Below, in pieces: positions 25,632-33,456 of a stretch of 34,929 bases of DNA (positions are counted from its first letter, which is position 1; every line of letters starts with the position of its first letter). Under the pieces are notes generated by a model. That model was not told the origin of the DNA. It made no database searches and saw nothing but the letters and a program-made list of their open reading frames with translations. The stretch lies in the NCBI GenBank assembly GCA_023450085.1, contig JAEXHI010000003.1:1-34929 (forward strand), given 5' to 3'. The stretch is from Bacteroidota bacterium (GTDB lineage Bacteria > Bacteroidota > Bacteroidia > Sphingobacteriales > Sphingobacteriaceae). The position numbers and the translations under genes were made by a program.

Positions 25632-27614
25632 ATGAAAAGTAATATTCGTAATTTTTACTTGTGCGTAATTCTATTCTGTTGCGCCATCGTATTCTCCTCA
25701 TTTGTGCGCATAATGGGAGCCGACAAAATTGCTATGCCTTACAAAAAGGCAGGATTGACCACCGAGCAAGCCGCTGCCCATTTACTAAGTCGTTTTACCT
25801 ACGGTGCCGAACCTGGACAAGTAGAAGAGGTGACAAAAATGGGCCTAGATAAATGGCTCAAAAAACAATTGGAAGGTAATGCAGATGATAAGGAATTGGA
25901 TCAAATGCTTTCTAAGTATGATGCCATTAACTTTACCAATAGCGAAGTAGAAGATATTTTTCCGCAAGGAGCTAGAATTAACCGTTGGGCAATACGTGAT
26001 GGTTATGTTCATAAAGATTCATTAAATAACGGAAATAATAAAGCACAACGTGAAGCTATCCAAGCCTTCATGAAAGATAAAGGCTATCGTCCTTTGCAAG
26101 AACTTTACAGACAGTTCATCAGTCAGAAAATATTAAGGGCCGCTTACGGACAAAATCAGTTGAGGGAGTTGATGACCGACTTTTGGTTCAACCACTTCAA
26201 TGTAGCCTTGAATAAAAATCAGTGTGCCAGTTTTGTGCCTGCGTATGAGCGTGATGTGATCAGGCCAAATGTGTTTGGAAGCTTTGAAGATATCCTATTA
26301 AAAACTGCCAAATCTCCAGCAATGCTGATGTACTTAGATAACTTTTCGAGCTCGGGTGTCAATGTACCCATGGAAGATCAGGATATGATGTCGATGGCCG
26401 ATGGGAATAAGATGAACGCTGAGCAGAAAAAAAGGAATAAAGACCGAATTAACAAGATTAAACAGCAAATTCAGCAAAAGAAAAAGCAAGGTGGTTTAAA
26501 TGAAAACTACGCTCGCGAAGTCATGGAACTTCATACCCTTGGCGTAGATGGTGGTTATACCCAAAATGATGTAACGCAAGCCGCTAAAGTGTTGACAGGT
26601 TGGACCGTTGCCCCATTGGGAAAAGAAGGTTATGGTGCGGGTAACAAAAACATAATTGATCGTTTAGGAGCTAGTGGATTAAGAGATAAAGGATTTGTGC
26701 TAGACGGAGACTTCTTCTTTAATGCGAATAGACATGATAATGGAGAAAAAGTAGTGTTAGGTAAAAAGTTTCCTGCCGGTGGCGGATATGATGAAGGTGT
26801 AGATTTATTAAAAATGCTTGCACATCACCAATCTACCGCAAAATTTATCTCTAAAAAATTAGCCGTACGCTTTGTAAGTGATACACCTCCAGCTTCTTTA
26901 ATCGATAAAATGGCAAAAACGTTCACTTCTTCTAAAGGTGATATCAAAAGCGTGTTGGTTACCATGGTTAACTCTCCTGAATTTTGGTCGGAAGATGCAC
27001 TGAGAGAAAAAACAAAGTCGCCGTTTGAATTGGCCATGAGTGCCGTGCGTAGTTTGGATGCTCAAATTACTCAACCCTATGAACTGTACACTTGGATCAA
27101 CAGAATGGGACAACAAATGTATTACTACCAAGCACCTACTGGTTTCCCAGATAATGGACAATATTGGATCAATACAGGGTCATTATTGAATAGGATGAAT
27201 TTTGGATTGGCGCTGGCTTCGCAAAGAATCCCTGGTGTTAGCCTAAACTTAGCCGCACTTAATAATCATAAAGAGCCTGAAAGCGTAGAAGCTGCATTAT
27301 TGACTTACAGTAAATTGATCATGCCAGAAAGAGAACTTTCACAAACGGTAGCGAGGTTGAAACCCATGCTTAACGATCCTAATTTACAACAAAAAGTAGC
27401 TCAGGCAGCAGAGCAAAATAGTGCCAATAAGCAGAATAATGAAATGGCTGGTCAGCAAATGGACATGAAGCCAGAAAAAGGAGATAAAATGAAGTTGGGA
27501 AGTGGCAAAAAAGCCATGGAAAATCCAACAATTAAGCAACAGGCGGGAAATAATACCATGCTAGCTCAAGTAGTAGGTGTAATTATTGGTTCACCAGAGT
27601 TTCAACGTAAATAG
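25632..27614 (+). CDS. DUF1800 family protein
   Basis: A 660-residue protein. An N-terminal hydrophobic segment (LCVILFCCAIVFSSFV) suggests export or anchoring. The DUF1800 signature follows: AAAHLLSRFTYGAEPGQVEEV, LRELMTDFWFNHFNVAL, then ENYAREVMELHTLGVDGGYTQNDVTQAAKVLTGW, later HDNGEKVVLGKKFPAGGG and FPDNGQYWINTGSLLNRMNF. A lysine/glutamine-rich insertion (about 255-295, MSMADGNKMNAEQKKRNKDR) and a Met/Lys-rich tail (about 600-640) look disordered. The function of the family is unknown; it nearly always sits beside a DUF1501 gene, here 8 bp downstream, so the two products probably act together outside the cytoplasm. Confidence 0.88.
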   Translation: MKSNIRNFYLCVILFCCAIVFSSFVRIMGADKIAMPYKKAGLTTEQAAAHLLSRFTYGAEPGQVEEVTKMGLDKWLKKQLEGNADDKELDQMLSKYDAINFTNSEVEDIFPQGARINRWAIRDGYVHKDSLNNGNNKAQREAIQAFMKDKGYRPLQELYRQFISQKILRAAYGQNQLRELMTDFWFNHFNVALNKNQCASFVPAYERDVIRPNVFGSFEDILLKTAKSPAMLMYLDNFSSSGVNVPMEDQDMMSMADGNKMNAEQKKRNKDRINKIKQQIQQKKKQGGLNENYAREVMELHTLGVDGGYTQNDVTQAAKVLTGWTVAPLGKEGYGAGNKNIIDRLGASGLRDKGFVLDGDFFFNANRHDNGEKVVLGKKFPAGGGYDEGVDLLKMLAHHQSTAKFISKKLAVRFVSDTPPASLIDKMAKTFTSSKGDIKSVLVTMVNSPEFWSEDALREKTKSPFELAMSAVRSLDAQITQPYELYTWINRMGQQMYYYQAPTGFPDNGQYWINTGSLLNRMNFGLALASQRIPGVSLNLAALNNHKEPESVEAALLTYSKLIMPERELSQTVARLKPMLNDPNLQQKVAQAAEQNSANKQNNEMAGQQMDMKPEKGDKMKLGSGKKAMENPTIKQQAGNNTMLAQVVGVIIGSPEFQRK

Positions 27615-27622
27615 TTAAAGAT

Positions 27623-28894
27623 ATGGTTTCTAGAAGAGGATTTTTAAAAGCAGGTGGACTGGCCTTATTTGGAATAGGGTTAGGAGGTATTCCTGGGTTT
27701 TTAGCCGATGCGGTAGCTAGTACCGTGACCCCGTCATTGTTTAAGAAAAAGAAAATTTTGGTGTGCATTTTCCAAAGAGGGGCAATGGATGGCTTAATGG
27801 CTGTAACACCTTTTACCGATGACTTTTTGAAAGCAGCAAGGCCGTCATTGTTTATGACTGCCGCAAAAGGAAATGGAAACGACAAACCTTTGATTGATTT
27901 AGATGGTCGTTTTGGATTACACCCTTCAATGGCCGCCTTTGAACCTATGTTTAGAGAAAAAAGGTTAAGCATTGTACACGGAATAGGTTCTCCTAATAAT
28001 ACCCGCTCACATTTTGATGCGCAAGACTTTATGGAGTCTGGCACGCCATTTAAAAAGGGAACTACTAGTGGTTGGTTAAACAGAGCGGTAGGTTTATTGG
28101 GACATGATGCCGCTACGCCTTTCCAAGGAGTAAGTATCACCTCATCGTTACCTAGGTCATTTTATGGAGAGAATCCAGCGGTAGCAATTAGGAACCTTGC
28201 CGATTTCAATATTCAAATGAGAGGTAATGTGGCTGGCGCTAAAATGGCTTCAAAAAGTTTCGAAGATTTGTATGATCAAACCTCTTCCAACTTATTGAAA
28301 AACACTGGTAAGGAAAGTTTTGATGCTATTAAAATGCTTCAAAAAACGGATGTAAAGAATTACAAGCCAGAAAATAATGTGGTTTATCCGGCTTCAGCCC
28401 TTGGAAACTCGTTGAAACAAATTGCGCAGCTCATTAAAATGGATGTGGGAATGGAAGTGGCTTTTGCCGAATCGGGAGGATGGGATACTCACTTTAATCA
28501 AGGAAAAGATACAGGAGTTTTTGCTCGTAACGTGAACGATTTAAGTAATTGCATGATGGCCTTCTGGAACGATTTGGCAAAATATCAGGATGAAGTAACC
28601 GTAATGACCATGACAGAGTTTGGTCGTACAGTAGCTCAAAATGGTACTGGTGGCACCGATCACGGACGTGGCTCTTGTAACTTTATTTTAGGCAATAGCG
28701 TAAACGGTGGTTTAGTTCATGGCTTAGTGAATCCTTTATCTAAAGACAATTTGGAGGATGGTAGAGACTTAGCAGTAACTACCGATTTTAGAAGTGTATT
28801 TAGCGAAGTGGCCGATACACATCTGGGAATTTCTAATGATAAAGTATTGTTCCCTGATTTTGATGGCAAGAAAATTGGCGTAATGAGAGCATAA
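27623..28894 (+). CDS. DUF1501 family protein with Tat signal
   Basis: A 423-residue protein. The N terminus MVSRRGFLKAGGLALFGIGL is a twin-arginine signal (S-R-R-G-F-L-K), implying export in folded form, often with a bound metal. The body has family motifs FQRGAMDGLMAVTP, GLHPSMAAFEPMF, HFDAQDFMESGTP, AFAESGGWDTHFNQG and TMTEFGRTVAQNGTGGTDHGRGS. Its Asp/His pattern is distantly like alkaline phosphatase/sulfatase metal sites, so a hydrolase function has been suggested. It pairs with the DUF1800 gene 8 bp upstream in one transcript ending at 28934. Substrate unknown. Confidence 0.9.
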   Translation: MVSRRGFLKAGGLALFGIGLGGIPGFLADAVASTVTPSLFKKKKILVCIFQRGAMDGLMAVTPFTDDFLKAARPSLFMTAAKGNGNDKPLIDLDGRFGLHPSMAAFEPMFREKRLSIVHGIGSPNNTRSHFDAQDFMESGTPFKKGTTSGWLNRAVGLLGHDAATPFQGVSITSSLPRSFYGENPAVAIRNLADFNIQMRGNVAGAKMASKSFEDLYDQTSSNLLKNTGKESFDAIKMLQKTDVKNYKPENNVVYPASALGNSLKQIAQLIKMDVGMEVAFAESGGWDTHFNQGKDTGVFARNVNDLSNCMMAFWNDLAKYQDEVTVMTMTEFGRTVAQNGTGGTDHGRGSCNFILGNSVNGGLVHGLVNPLSKDNLEDGRDLAVTTDFRSVFSEVADTHLGISNDKVLFPDFDGKKIGVMRA

Positions 28895-28933
28895 TAAAAT
28901 CTAGAAAAGTATAACATCGCAGAATAAAACGAA

Positions 28934-28966
28934 GCCCAGGAGAGTAATTTTCCTCGGGCTTTTTTT
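28934..28966 (+). terminator. Terminator of the DUF1800/DUF1501 operon
   Basis: GCCC-AGGAG pairs with TTCCT-C-GGGC (one bulged C, one wobble), followed by seven T. It is 39 bp after the DUF1501 stop. Confidence 0.75.
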
Positions 28967-29004
28967 ACAACAAATAATTTGCAGTGCACTTTATAAATTT
29001 GAGT

Positions 29005-29012
29005 TATTTTTG
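29005..29012 (+). promoter_or_regulatory. Candidate -7 promoter element of the phosphodiesterase gene
   Basis: TATTTTTG matches TAnnTTTG, 16 bp before the ATG at 29029. A TTTG at 28978-28981 could be the -33 box, though the 23-bp spacing is slightly long. Confidence 0.4.
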
Positions 29013-29028
29013 TGGAATAATATCAGAG

Positions 29029-30285
29029 ATGAAAAAGCCTATATTATCCCTTCTTTTATTGATTTGTTGCTTGCAAGGTTTGTGGGCACAAGATCTTTCA
29101 CAACAAATACAGCCTGGACGACAAAATAGTGCGTCGCAAATCAAGAAACCCTATGTTATTTTTATTTCGGCTGATGGTTTCAGGTACGATTACGCGGAGA
29201 AATATCAGGCTAAGAATTTACTGGCATTAAGAGAAAAAGGGGTGAAGGCCGTTTCAATGAAGCCTTCTTTTCCATCGGTTACTTTTTCTAACCATTATAC
29301 CTTGGCTACTGGAATGTATCCATCTAGGCACGGAATTGTGAATAATTCGTTTTATGATCCGCATAAGAAACAGCTTTATGTTAAAACAGATCCTAGCGCT
29401 ATTAAAGATAGTACTTGGTATGGTGGCGTGCCTATTTGGGTGTTGGCAGAGCAACAAAAAATGCTTTCGGCAGCGTTTTATTGGTTAGGATCAGAAACCG
29501 CAGTTTTGGGGGTTAGACCAACTTATTGGTATAATTTTAATAATAAGATTCCAATGGATACGCGTATTGAAGCCGTAAAAAATTGGTTGTTATTGCCAGA
29601 AGATAAGCGTCCGCATTTAATCAATTTCTATTTCCCCGAAGTTGATGTGGCAGGTCATCATTTTGGCGCCGATTCAAAAGAAACTGCTGAGGCGGTTAAG
29701 TTAGTGGATGATTGTGTAGGAGAAATGGTGAGGCTAACCAAAGATGTTGGACTGGAAGTGAATTTTGTATTTGTTTCAGATCATGGAATGACTAATGCGG
29801 ATAATACCAACACCATGCCCCAGCCATCAATTATTGATAAAGAAAAGTTTATTGTGCCTAACGGCGATGCGCTTTTGCAGATTTATGCCAAAGACAAACA
29901 TGATATCAAACCATTGTTTGATAGTTTGAAAAAAGAGGGGGTTGATTTTGATGTTTATCTTACCAATAAAATGCCAAAACGTTGGCATTACCGCGCAAAA
30001 GACAATAAAGATGGTAGGATAGGGGATATTATTCTTATCCCACGATTACCTAAGATTTTTAACTTAACGGGAAAACCTACAACAGTGGGGAAACATGGTT
30101 TTGATAATGATATGCCCGATATGCAAGCAGTTTTTTATGCATGGGGACCTGCTTTTAAAGAAGGGCTAACCATTAATTCGTTTGAAAATGTACACGTATA
30201 TCCATTATTGGCGAAGATTTTAGGCTTATCCTTTAGCCATAAAATAGATGGGGATATAAAGATTTTAGCGCCTATCTTGAAATGA
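29029..30285 (+). CDS. Ectonucleotide pyrophosphatase/phosphodiesterase-like enzyme
   Basis: A 418-residue exported protein. ATG 29029 is chosen because it starts the signal peptide MKKPILSLLLLICCLQGLWA; an ATG at 28984 in the same frame adds an unlikely leader. The alkaline phosphatase superfamily NPP layout is clear: metal ligand Asp49 in FISADGFR, nucleophile Thr85 in PSFPSVTFSNHYTLATGMYPSRHGI, then FYFPEVDVAGHHFG, FVSDHGMTNAD and VGKHGFDND supplying the Asp/His zinc ligands. Such enzymes cleave phosphodiester or pyrophosphate bonds in nucleotides or lipids in the periplasm or at the surface. It has its own probable promoter after the upstream terminator. Confidence 0.9.
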   Translation: MKKPILSLLLLICCLQGLWAQDLSQQIQPGRQNSASQIKKPYVIFISADGFRYDYAEKYQAKNLLALREKGVKAVSMKPSFPSVTFSNHYTLATGMYPSRHGIVNNSFYDPHKKQLYVKTDPSAIKDSTWYGGVPIWVLAEQQKMLSAAFYWLGSETAVLGVRPTYWYNFNNKIPMDTRIEAVKNWLLLPEDKRPHLINFYFPEVDVAGHHFGADSKETAEAVKLVDDCVGEMVRLTKDVGLEVNFVFVSDHGMTNADNTNTMPQPSIIDKEKFIVPNGDALLQIYAKDKHDIKPLFDSLKKEGVDFDVYLTNKMPKRWHYRAKDNKDGRIGDIILIPRLPKIFNLTGKPTTVGKHGFDNDMPDMQAVFYAWGPAFKEGLTINSFENVHVYPLLAKILGLSFSHKIDGDIKILAPILK

Positions 30286-30301
30286 TATGTTTTTTTATGT
30301 C

Positions 30302-30360
30302 ACCCCTTCGGGGTTGATTTGGCATTTGATGATGCTATAATTATTTCACCCCTTCGGGGT
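30302..30360 (+). repeat. Family A hairpin doublet, left outer copy
   Basis: ACCCC-TTC-GGGGT at 30302-30314 and again at 30348-30360. The second is led by GCTATAATTATTTC and followed by TTT. The doublet with its following segment recurs at 31357-31416. Confidence 0.8.
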
Positions 30361-30392
30361 TTTAATCAACTTGCACATTCCCTTCATCACTT

Positions 30393-30436
30393 GTCATCTC
30401 GATTGCGACCTGTACCGATACTTCGGTAGAGAGATC
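30393..30436 (+). repeat. Family B repeat with central hairpin
   Basis: GTCATCTCGATTGCGACCTG, then the hairpin TACCGA-TACT-TCGGTA, then GAGAGATC. Two closely similar copies lie at 34531 and 34766. Confidence 0.75.
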
Positions 30437-30467
30437 TTTTGACAAGCCAACGTCTTGATCTGTTTGG

Positions 30468-30580
30468 AACCCTTTTTTGGGTTGTATTTGTTGTTTGGTG
30501 GTGTTAAGTTATAGTTATTTCACCCTTTCAGGGTTCGGTAGGTACTCTATGATCTTATAATTATTTCACCCCTTCGGGGT
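30468..30580 (+). repeat. Family A hairpins, inner left group
   Basis: A variant AACCC-TTTTTT-GGGTT at 30468-30483, then ACCCT-TTC-AGGGT (30522-30534, led by TTATAGTTATTTC) and ACCCC-TTC-GGGGT (30568-30580, led by CTTATAATTATTTC). The C-to-T and G-to-A pair in the middle copy keeps the stem paired. Confidence 0.75.
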
Positions 30581-30690
30581 TTTTAATGATATTTCACTAT
30601 CGTTTATCACCCCAATTTTTTAACTATTTCAATAACATGATTTCCTTACATCGCTTTCTAAAAAGCTTCAGATATAGGTTAGTAATCTTA

Positions 30691-30807
30691 AACCCGAAGG
30701 GTTGGAATTCTTATAGCCTTCAGATATAATTTAATGATACCCCAATAAAACCCGAAGGGTTGACATTTTTATAGCCCATGGCAATTTTCCAATAACCCCG
30801 AAGGGGT
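30691..30807 (-). repeat. Three family A hairpins in reverse orientation next to the transposase 3' end
   Basis: AACCC-GAA-GGGTT at 30691-30703 and 30749-30761, and ACCCC-GAA-GGGGT at 30795-30807. Read on the minus strand, the first two are led by GCTATAAGAATTCC and GCTATAAAAATGTC, so the leader motif is kept. They lie 24 to 140 bp beyond the transposase stop. Confidence 0.75.
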
Positions 30808-30831
30808 GAAATAAAAAATAGAAACCATTAT

Positions 30832-31293
30832 TTATTCAATCCAATCAAATAGATATTTTGCGTCGTGAGCAATTTCATATTTCTTCAAAAAATCAAAATA
30901 TTCTTCCTTGAAGCTCTTTTTCCGATGATGTTCCTCCTGATTTAGGATATAATTGTACACTCGGTCAATTTGTGAATGGCTACATGAAAAGGCCCCGTAA
31001 CCTTCCTGCCATTGAAATTTACCCTTAACCCATCCTTTTTCATTGACAAACTTTGAGGAATTGTTTTTAATATCCCTAACCAAATCGGAAATAGCCATCG
31101 ACGGCTTTAACCCAACAAAACAATGGATATGGTCGGTAAAACCATTGACGATAATTGCTTTTTGGTCTTTTGAATTGATGATGCCAGCGATATAGCTATG
31201 AAATTCATCTTTCCATGTAGCATGAATAAGATTGGCACGCCCTTTTACGGCAAACACAATGTGAATATACAATTGAGAGTAAGTTCCAGCCAT
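30832..31293 (-). CDS. REP-associated tyrosine transposase, IS200-like Y1 HUH family
   Basis: A 153-residue single-domain Y1 transposase. The HUH motif is His55-Ile-His57 in GFTDHIHCFVG; the catalytic tyrosine is probably Tyr115 in VYNYILNQ, with Gln119 as the partner metal ligand. It starts SQLYIHIVFAVKGRANLI, as in TnpA/RAYT proteins, and is complete. These enzymes cut and join single-stranded DNA at hairpin-marked sites. No TnpB gene is present, and the gene is surrounded by family A hairpins rather than single IS ends, which favours a domesticated RAYT over an intact IS200 element. Start ATG 31293 is the only good one. Confidence 0.88.
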   Translation of the reverse strand: MAGTYSQLYIHIVFAVKGRANLIHATWKDEFHSYIAGIINSKDQKAIIVNGFTDHIHCFVGLKPSMAISDLVRDIKNNSSKFVNEKGWVKGKFQWQEGYGAFSCSHSQIDRVYNYILNQEEHHRKKSFKEEYFDFLKKYEIAHDAKYLFDWIE

Positions 31294-31356
31294 AGTTGTA
31301 GATATATCCCTAATTTAATAAAAAAACAAGGACATTTAAAGGTTGCTTAGAATGTC

Positions 31357-31416
31357 ACCCTTTCAGGGTTTCATTTGGCATTTGATTCTGCTATAGTTAT
31401 TTCACCCGTTCGGGGT
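31357..31416 (+). repeat. Family A hairpin doublet, right outer copy
   Basis: ACCCT-TTC-AGGGT (31357-31369) and ACCCG-TTC-GGGGT (31404-31416, one mismatch at the loop), the second led by GCTATAGTTATTTC. It repeats the 30302-30360 doublet about 1,055 bp away and lies just upstream of the transposase gene. Confidence 0.75.
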
Positions 31417-31448
31417 TTTAATCAATTCGCACATTCCCTTCATCAATC

Positions 31449-31459
31449 GTCATTTCGAG
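31449..31459 (+). repeat. Family B repeat fragment
   Basis: GTCATTTCGAG only; the other end of the repeat is missing. It occupies the same place relative to the right doublet as the full copy at 30393 does on the left. Confidence 0.5.
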
Positions 31460-31548
31460 TATCAATATCAGTAACATTTTAGTGTTGATTAGGTGTTTAC
31501 CTTTCACATTACTGATATTTATGGAAAACAACCTTAAACCTTATAAGA

Positions 31549-33138
31549 ATGAAGAAAACCATTACCCTTACTAGCTTAGCATTGGTGCTCACCAGCGCAG
31601 TATTTGCTCAACGTCCACAATCGGCACAGGGAGGTAACTCCCAAAGAGGTGCAACGCCTGCTGCGGCAAGTGCGCCAGCACCAAAAGAAGAGCCGGCTCC
31701 AAGAATAAATAACAATATTGCCTCCCGAAACATAGTTCCCGAAAGTGCCGTGGTGACCAATCATACCGTAACCATTAATGGCAAAACAGTACCATATAAG
31801 GCTACTGCAGGAACATTACCGGTGTGGGATGAAGAAGGTAAAACACTTGCCGGATTGTTCTATACCTATTACGAAAGAACCGATGTTTCTAACAGAGATA
31901 GTAGGCCGTTAGTGATTTCATTTAACGGCGGACCAGGTTCTGCATCAGTTTGGATGCACATTGCCTACACAGGTCCCGTAGTCCTTAATATTGATGATGA
32001 AGGTTATCCTGTGCAACCTTATGGCTATAAAGACAACAGCACTTCGATTTTAGATGTAGCCGATATTGTTTATATCGATCCTGTAAATACTGGTTATTCT
32101 AGGGCGGTAAGTAAAGATGTACCAACCAATAAATTTTTTGGAGTAAGGGCTGATATTAAATACCTTGCCGAATGGATCAATACCTTTGTTACCCGTACCA
32201 ACAGATGGGCATCACCCAAATATCTGATAGGCGAGAGTTATGGAACTACACGTGTTTCTGGCTTAGCATTGGAACTACAAAGTAACCATTGGATGTATTT
32301 AAATGGCGTAATATTGGTATCACCAACCGAGTTGGGTATAGAGAGAGGTGGTGTAATGGATGCGGCTTTACGCTTACCTTATTTTGCAGCAACGGCTTGG
32401 TATCACAAAGCTTTACCTGCCGATCTGCAATCGAAAAAGCTTACCGATATGCTTCCAGAGGTAGAAAGCTTTACCATCAATGAACTAATGCCTGCCATGG
32501 CTAGGGGTGGATTTATCTCAGCCGATGAAAAAAAGAAAATGGCCGCTAAAATGGCCCGTTTTTCTGGACTTCCTGAAAAAGTGATCTTACAGAACAACCT
32601 CAATATATCTACTAATTTATTCTGGAAGGAATTATTAAGAGACAAAGGGTTTACCGTAGGACGTTTGGACTCGAGGTATAAAGGCATCGACAAATCTGAT
32701 GCAGGAGATCGCCCAGATTATAATGCGGAACTTACTTCATGGTTGCATTCTTTTACACCAGCCATTAATATGTATTTGCGTAACGAATTAAACTATAAGA
32801 CCGATTTAAAATATAATATGTTTGGCCCTGTAAATCCTTGGGACAGAACCGGTGACAATACAGGTGAGAATTTAAGAGCTGCTATGGCGCAAAACCCTTA
32901 CTTACATGTTTTGGTGCAGTCGGGATATTATGATGGAGCTTGTGATTATTTCAATGCCAAATACAATATGTGGCAAATGGACCCAAGTGGTAAGTTGAAA
33001 AGTAGAATGAGCTGGGAAGGTTATGAAAGTGGCCACATGATGTATTTACGTAAGGTAGATTTGGCACTTGGTAATGATCATATCCGTGAGTTCATCAAAA
33101 AGTCAACACCTAAACAAGGACAAGCAGCTAAATTTTAA
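31549..33138 (+). CDS. S10 family serine carboxypeptidase
   Basis: A 529-residue exported peptidase. The signal peptide MKKTITLTSLALVLTSAVFA is followed by an Ala/Pro/Gln-rich linker (to about residue 55). The carboxypeptidase Y-like fold shows LVISFNGGPGSASVWMH for the oxyanion region. The catalytic triad is Ser230 (LIGESYGTTR), Asp462 (SGYYDGACDYF) and His496 (YESGHMMYL). It would remove C-terminal residues from peptides in the periplasm or outside the cell. A monocistronic unit between the transposase locus and accA, closed by hairpins at 33154 and 33307. Confidence 0.92.
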   Translation: MKKTITLTSLALVLTSAVFAQRPQSAQGGNSQRGATPAAASAPAPKEEPAPRINNNIASRNIVPESAVVTNHTVTINGKTVPYKATAGTLPVWDEEGKTLAGLFYTYYERTDVSNRDSRPLVISFNGGPGSASVWMHIAYTGPVVLNIDDEGYPVQPYGYKDNSTSILDVADIVYIDPVNTGYSRAVSKDVPTNKFFGVRADIKYLAEWINTFVTRTNRWASPKYLIGESYGTTRVSGLALELQSNHWMYLNGVILVSPTELGIERGGVMDAALRLPYFAATAWYHKALPADLQSKKLTDMLPEVESFTINELMPAMARGGFISADEKKKMAAKMARFSGLPEKVILQNNLNISTNLFWKELLRDKGFTVGRLDSRYKGIDKSDAGDRPDYNAELTSWLHSFTPAINMYLRNELNYKTDLKYNMFGPVNPWDRTGDNTGENLRAAMAQNPYLHVLVQSGYYDGACDYFNAKYNMWQMDPSGKLKSRMSWEGYESGHMMYLRKVDLALGNDHIREFIKKSTPKQGQAAKF

Positions 33139-33153
33139 ATTTCGAAGCGCAAT

Positions 33154-33178
33154 GGACTACAGCTATTAACGGTAGTCC
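33154..33178 (+). terminator. Hairpin after the carboxypeptidase gene
   Basis: GGACTAC, 11-nt loop, GTAGTCC, then CGCTTTTCG. It is 15 bp after the stop codon. The T-run is short, so this is a weak terminator or part of the intergenic repeat discussed in the findings. Confidence 0.45.
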
Positions 33179-33306
33179 CGCTTTTCGTTACAATCTTTTT
33201 GTTTTGCCTTCTTTGTCATTCCAAGGAACGAGTAAAACAAAAAGTATTTCCACTTCAATCGGGGCTATTTTACGAAGCTTTTCCAACAACAAATTGGTTA
33301 TTCTAG

Positions 33307-33340
33307 ACCCCGCAGTTTTTAAAAACCTGCGGGGTTTTTT
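33307..33340 (+). terminator. Strong intrinsic terminator before accA
   Basis: ACCCCGCAG, an 11-nt T/A-rich loop that can pair further, CTGCGGGGT and six T. It separates the carboxypeptidase transcript from accA. Confidence 0.85.
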
Positions 33341-33374
33341 AATGGGATAAGGCTAAGCTTTTATGCGGTAAAAA

Positions 33375-33393
33375 AAGCACTTTCATAGTGCTT
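33375..33393. repeat. Short hairpin upstream of accA
   Basis: AAGCACT, loop TTCAT, AGTGCTT. A perfect 7-bp stem about 64 bp before the accA start. It could be a second terminator on either strand or part of the accA promoter region. Confidence 0.4.
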
Positions 33394-33456
33394 AAACTTT
33401 ACTATGAATTTTATTGTTAATTGTTTGCAGATAAATGCTTAATTTTACCGCCCCAT

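Larger units (their letters stand above)
30298..31459. mobile_element. REP-associated transposase locus with flanking hairpin arrays
   Basis: A Y1 transposase gene (30832-31293, minus strand) is embedded in family A hairpins. Nine TTC/GAA-triloop hairpins are counted: 30302, 30348, 30522, 30568, 30691, 30749 and 30795 on the left, 31357 and 31404 on the right; a looser one with a T6 loop lies at 30468. The outer parts, about 30298-30402 and 31353-31459, are imperfect direct repeats, both ending in a family B sequence. This is the layout of RAYT loci, where a single-domain HUH transposase lies among the short repeats it maintains. Whole-locus mobility is inferred. Confidence 0.75.

Noticed and set aside
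30302..30807. Regularly repeated short palindromes suggesting a CRISPR array
   Set aside because: Spacing varies (about 33 to 140 bp), orientation switches, spacers are not unique units of constant length and no cas gene is near. The pattern fits REP-type hairpins.
30832..31293. Intact IS200/IS605 insertion sequence
   Set aside because: The protein family fits, but there is no tnpB, no single left and right end and multiple diverged hairpins on both sides, which favours a resident RAYT locus.
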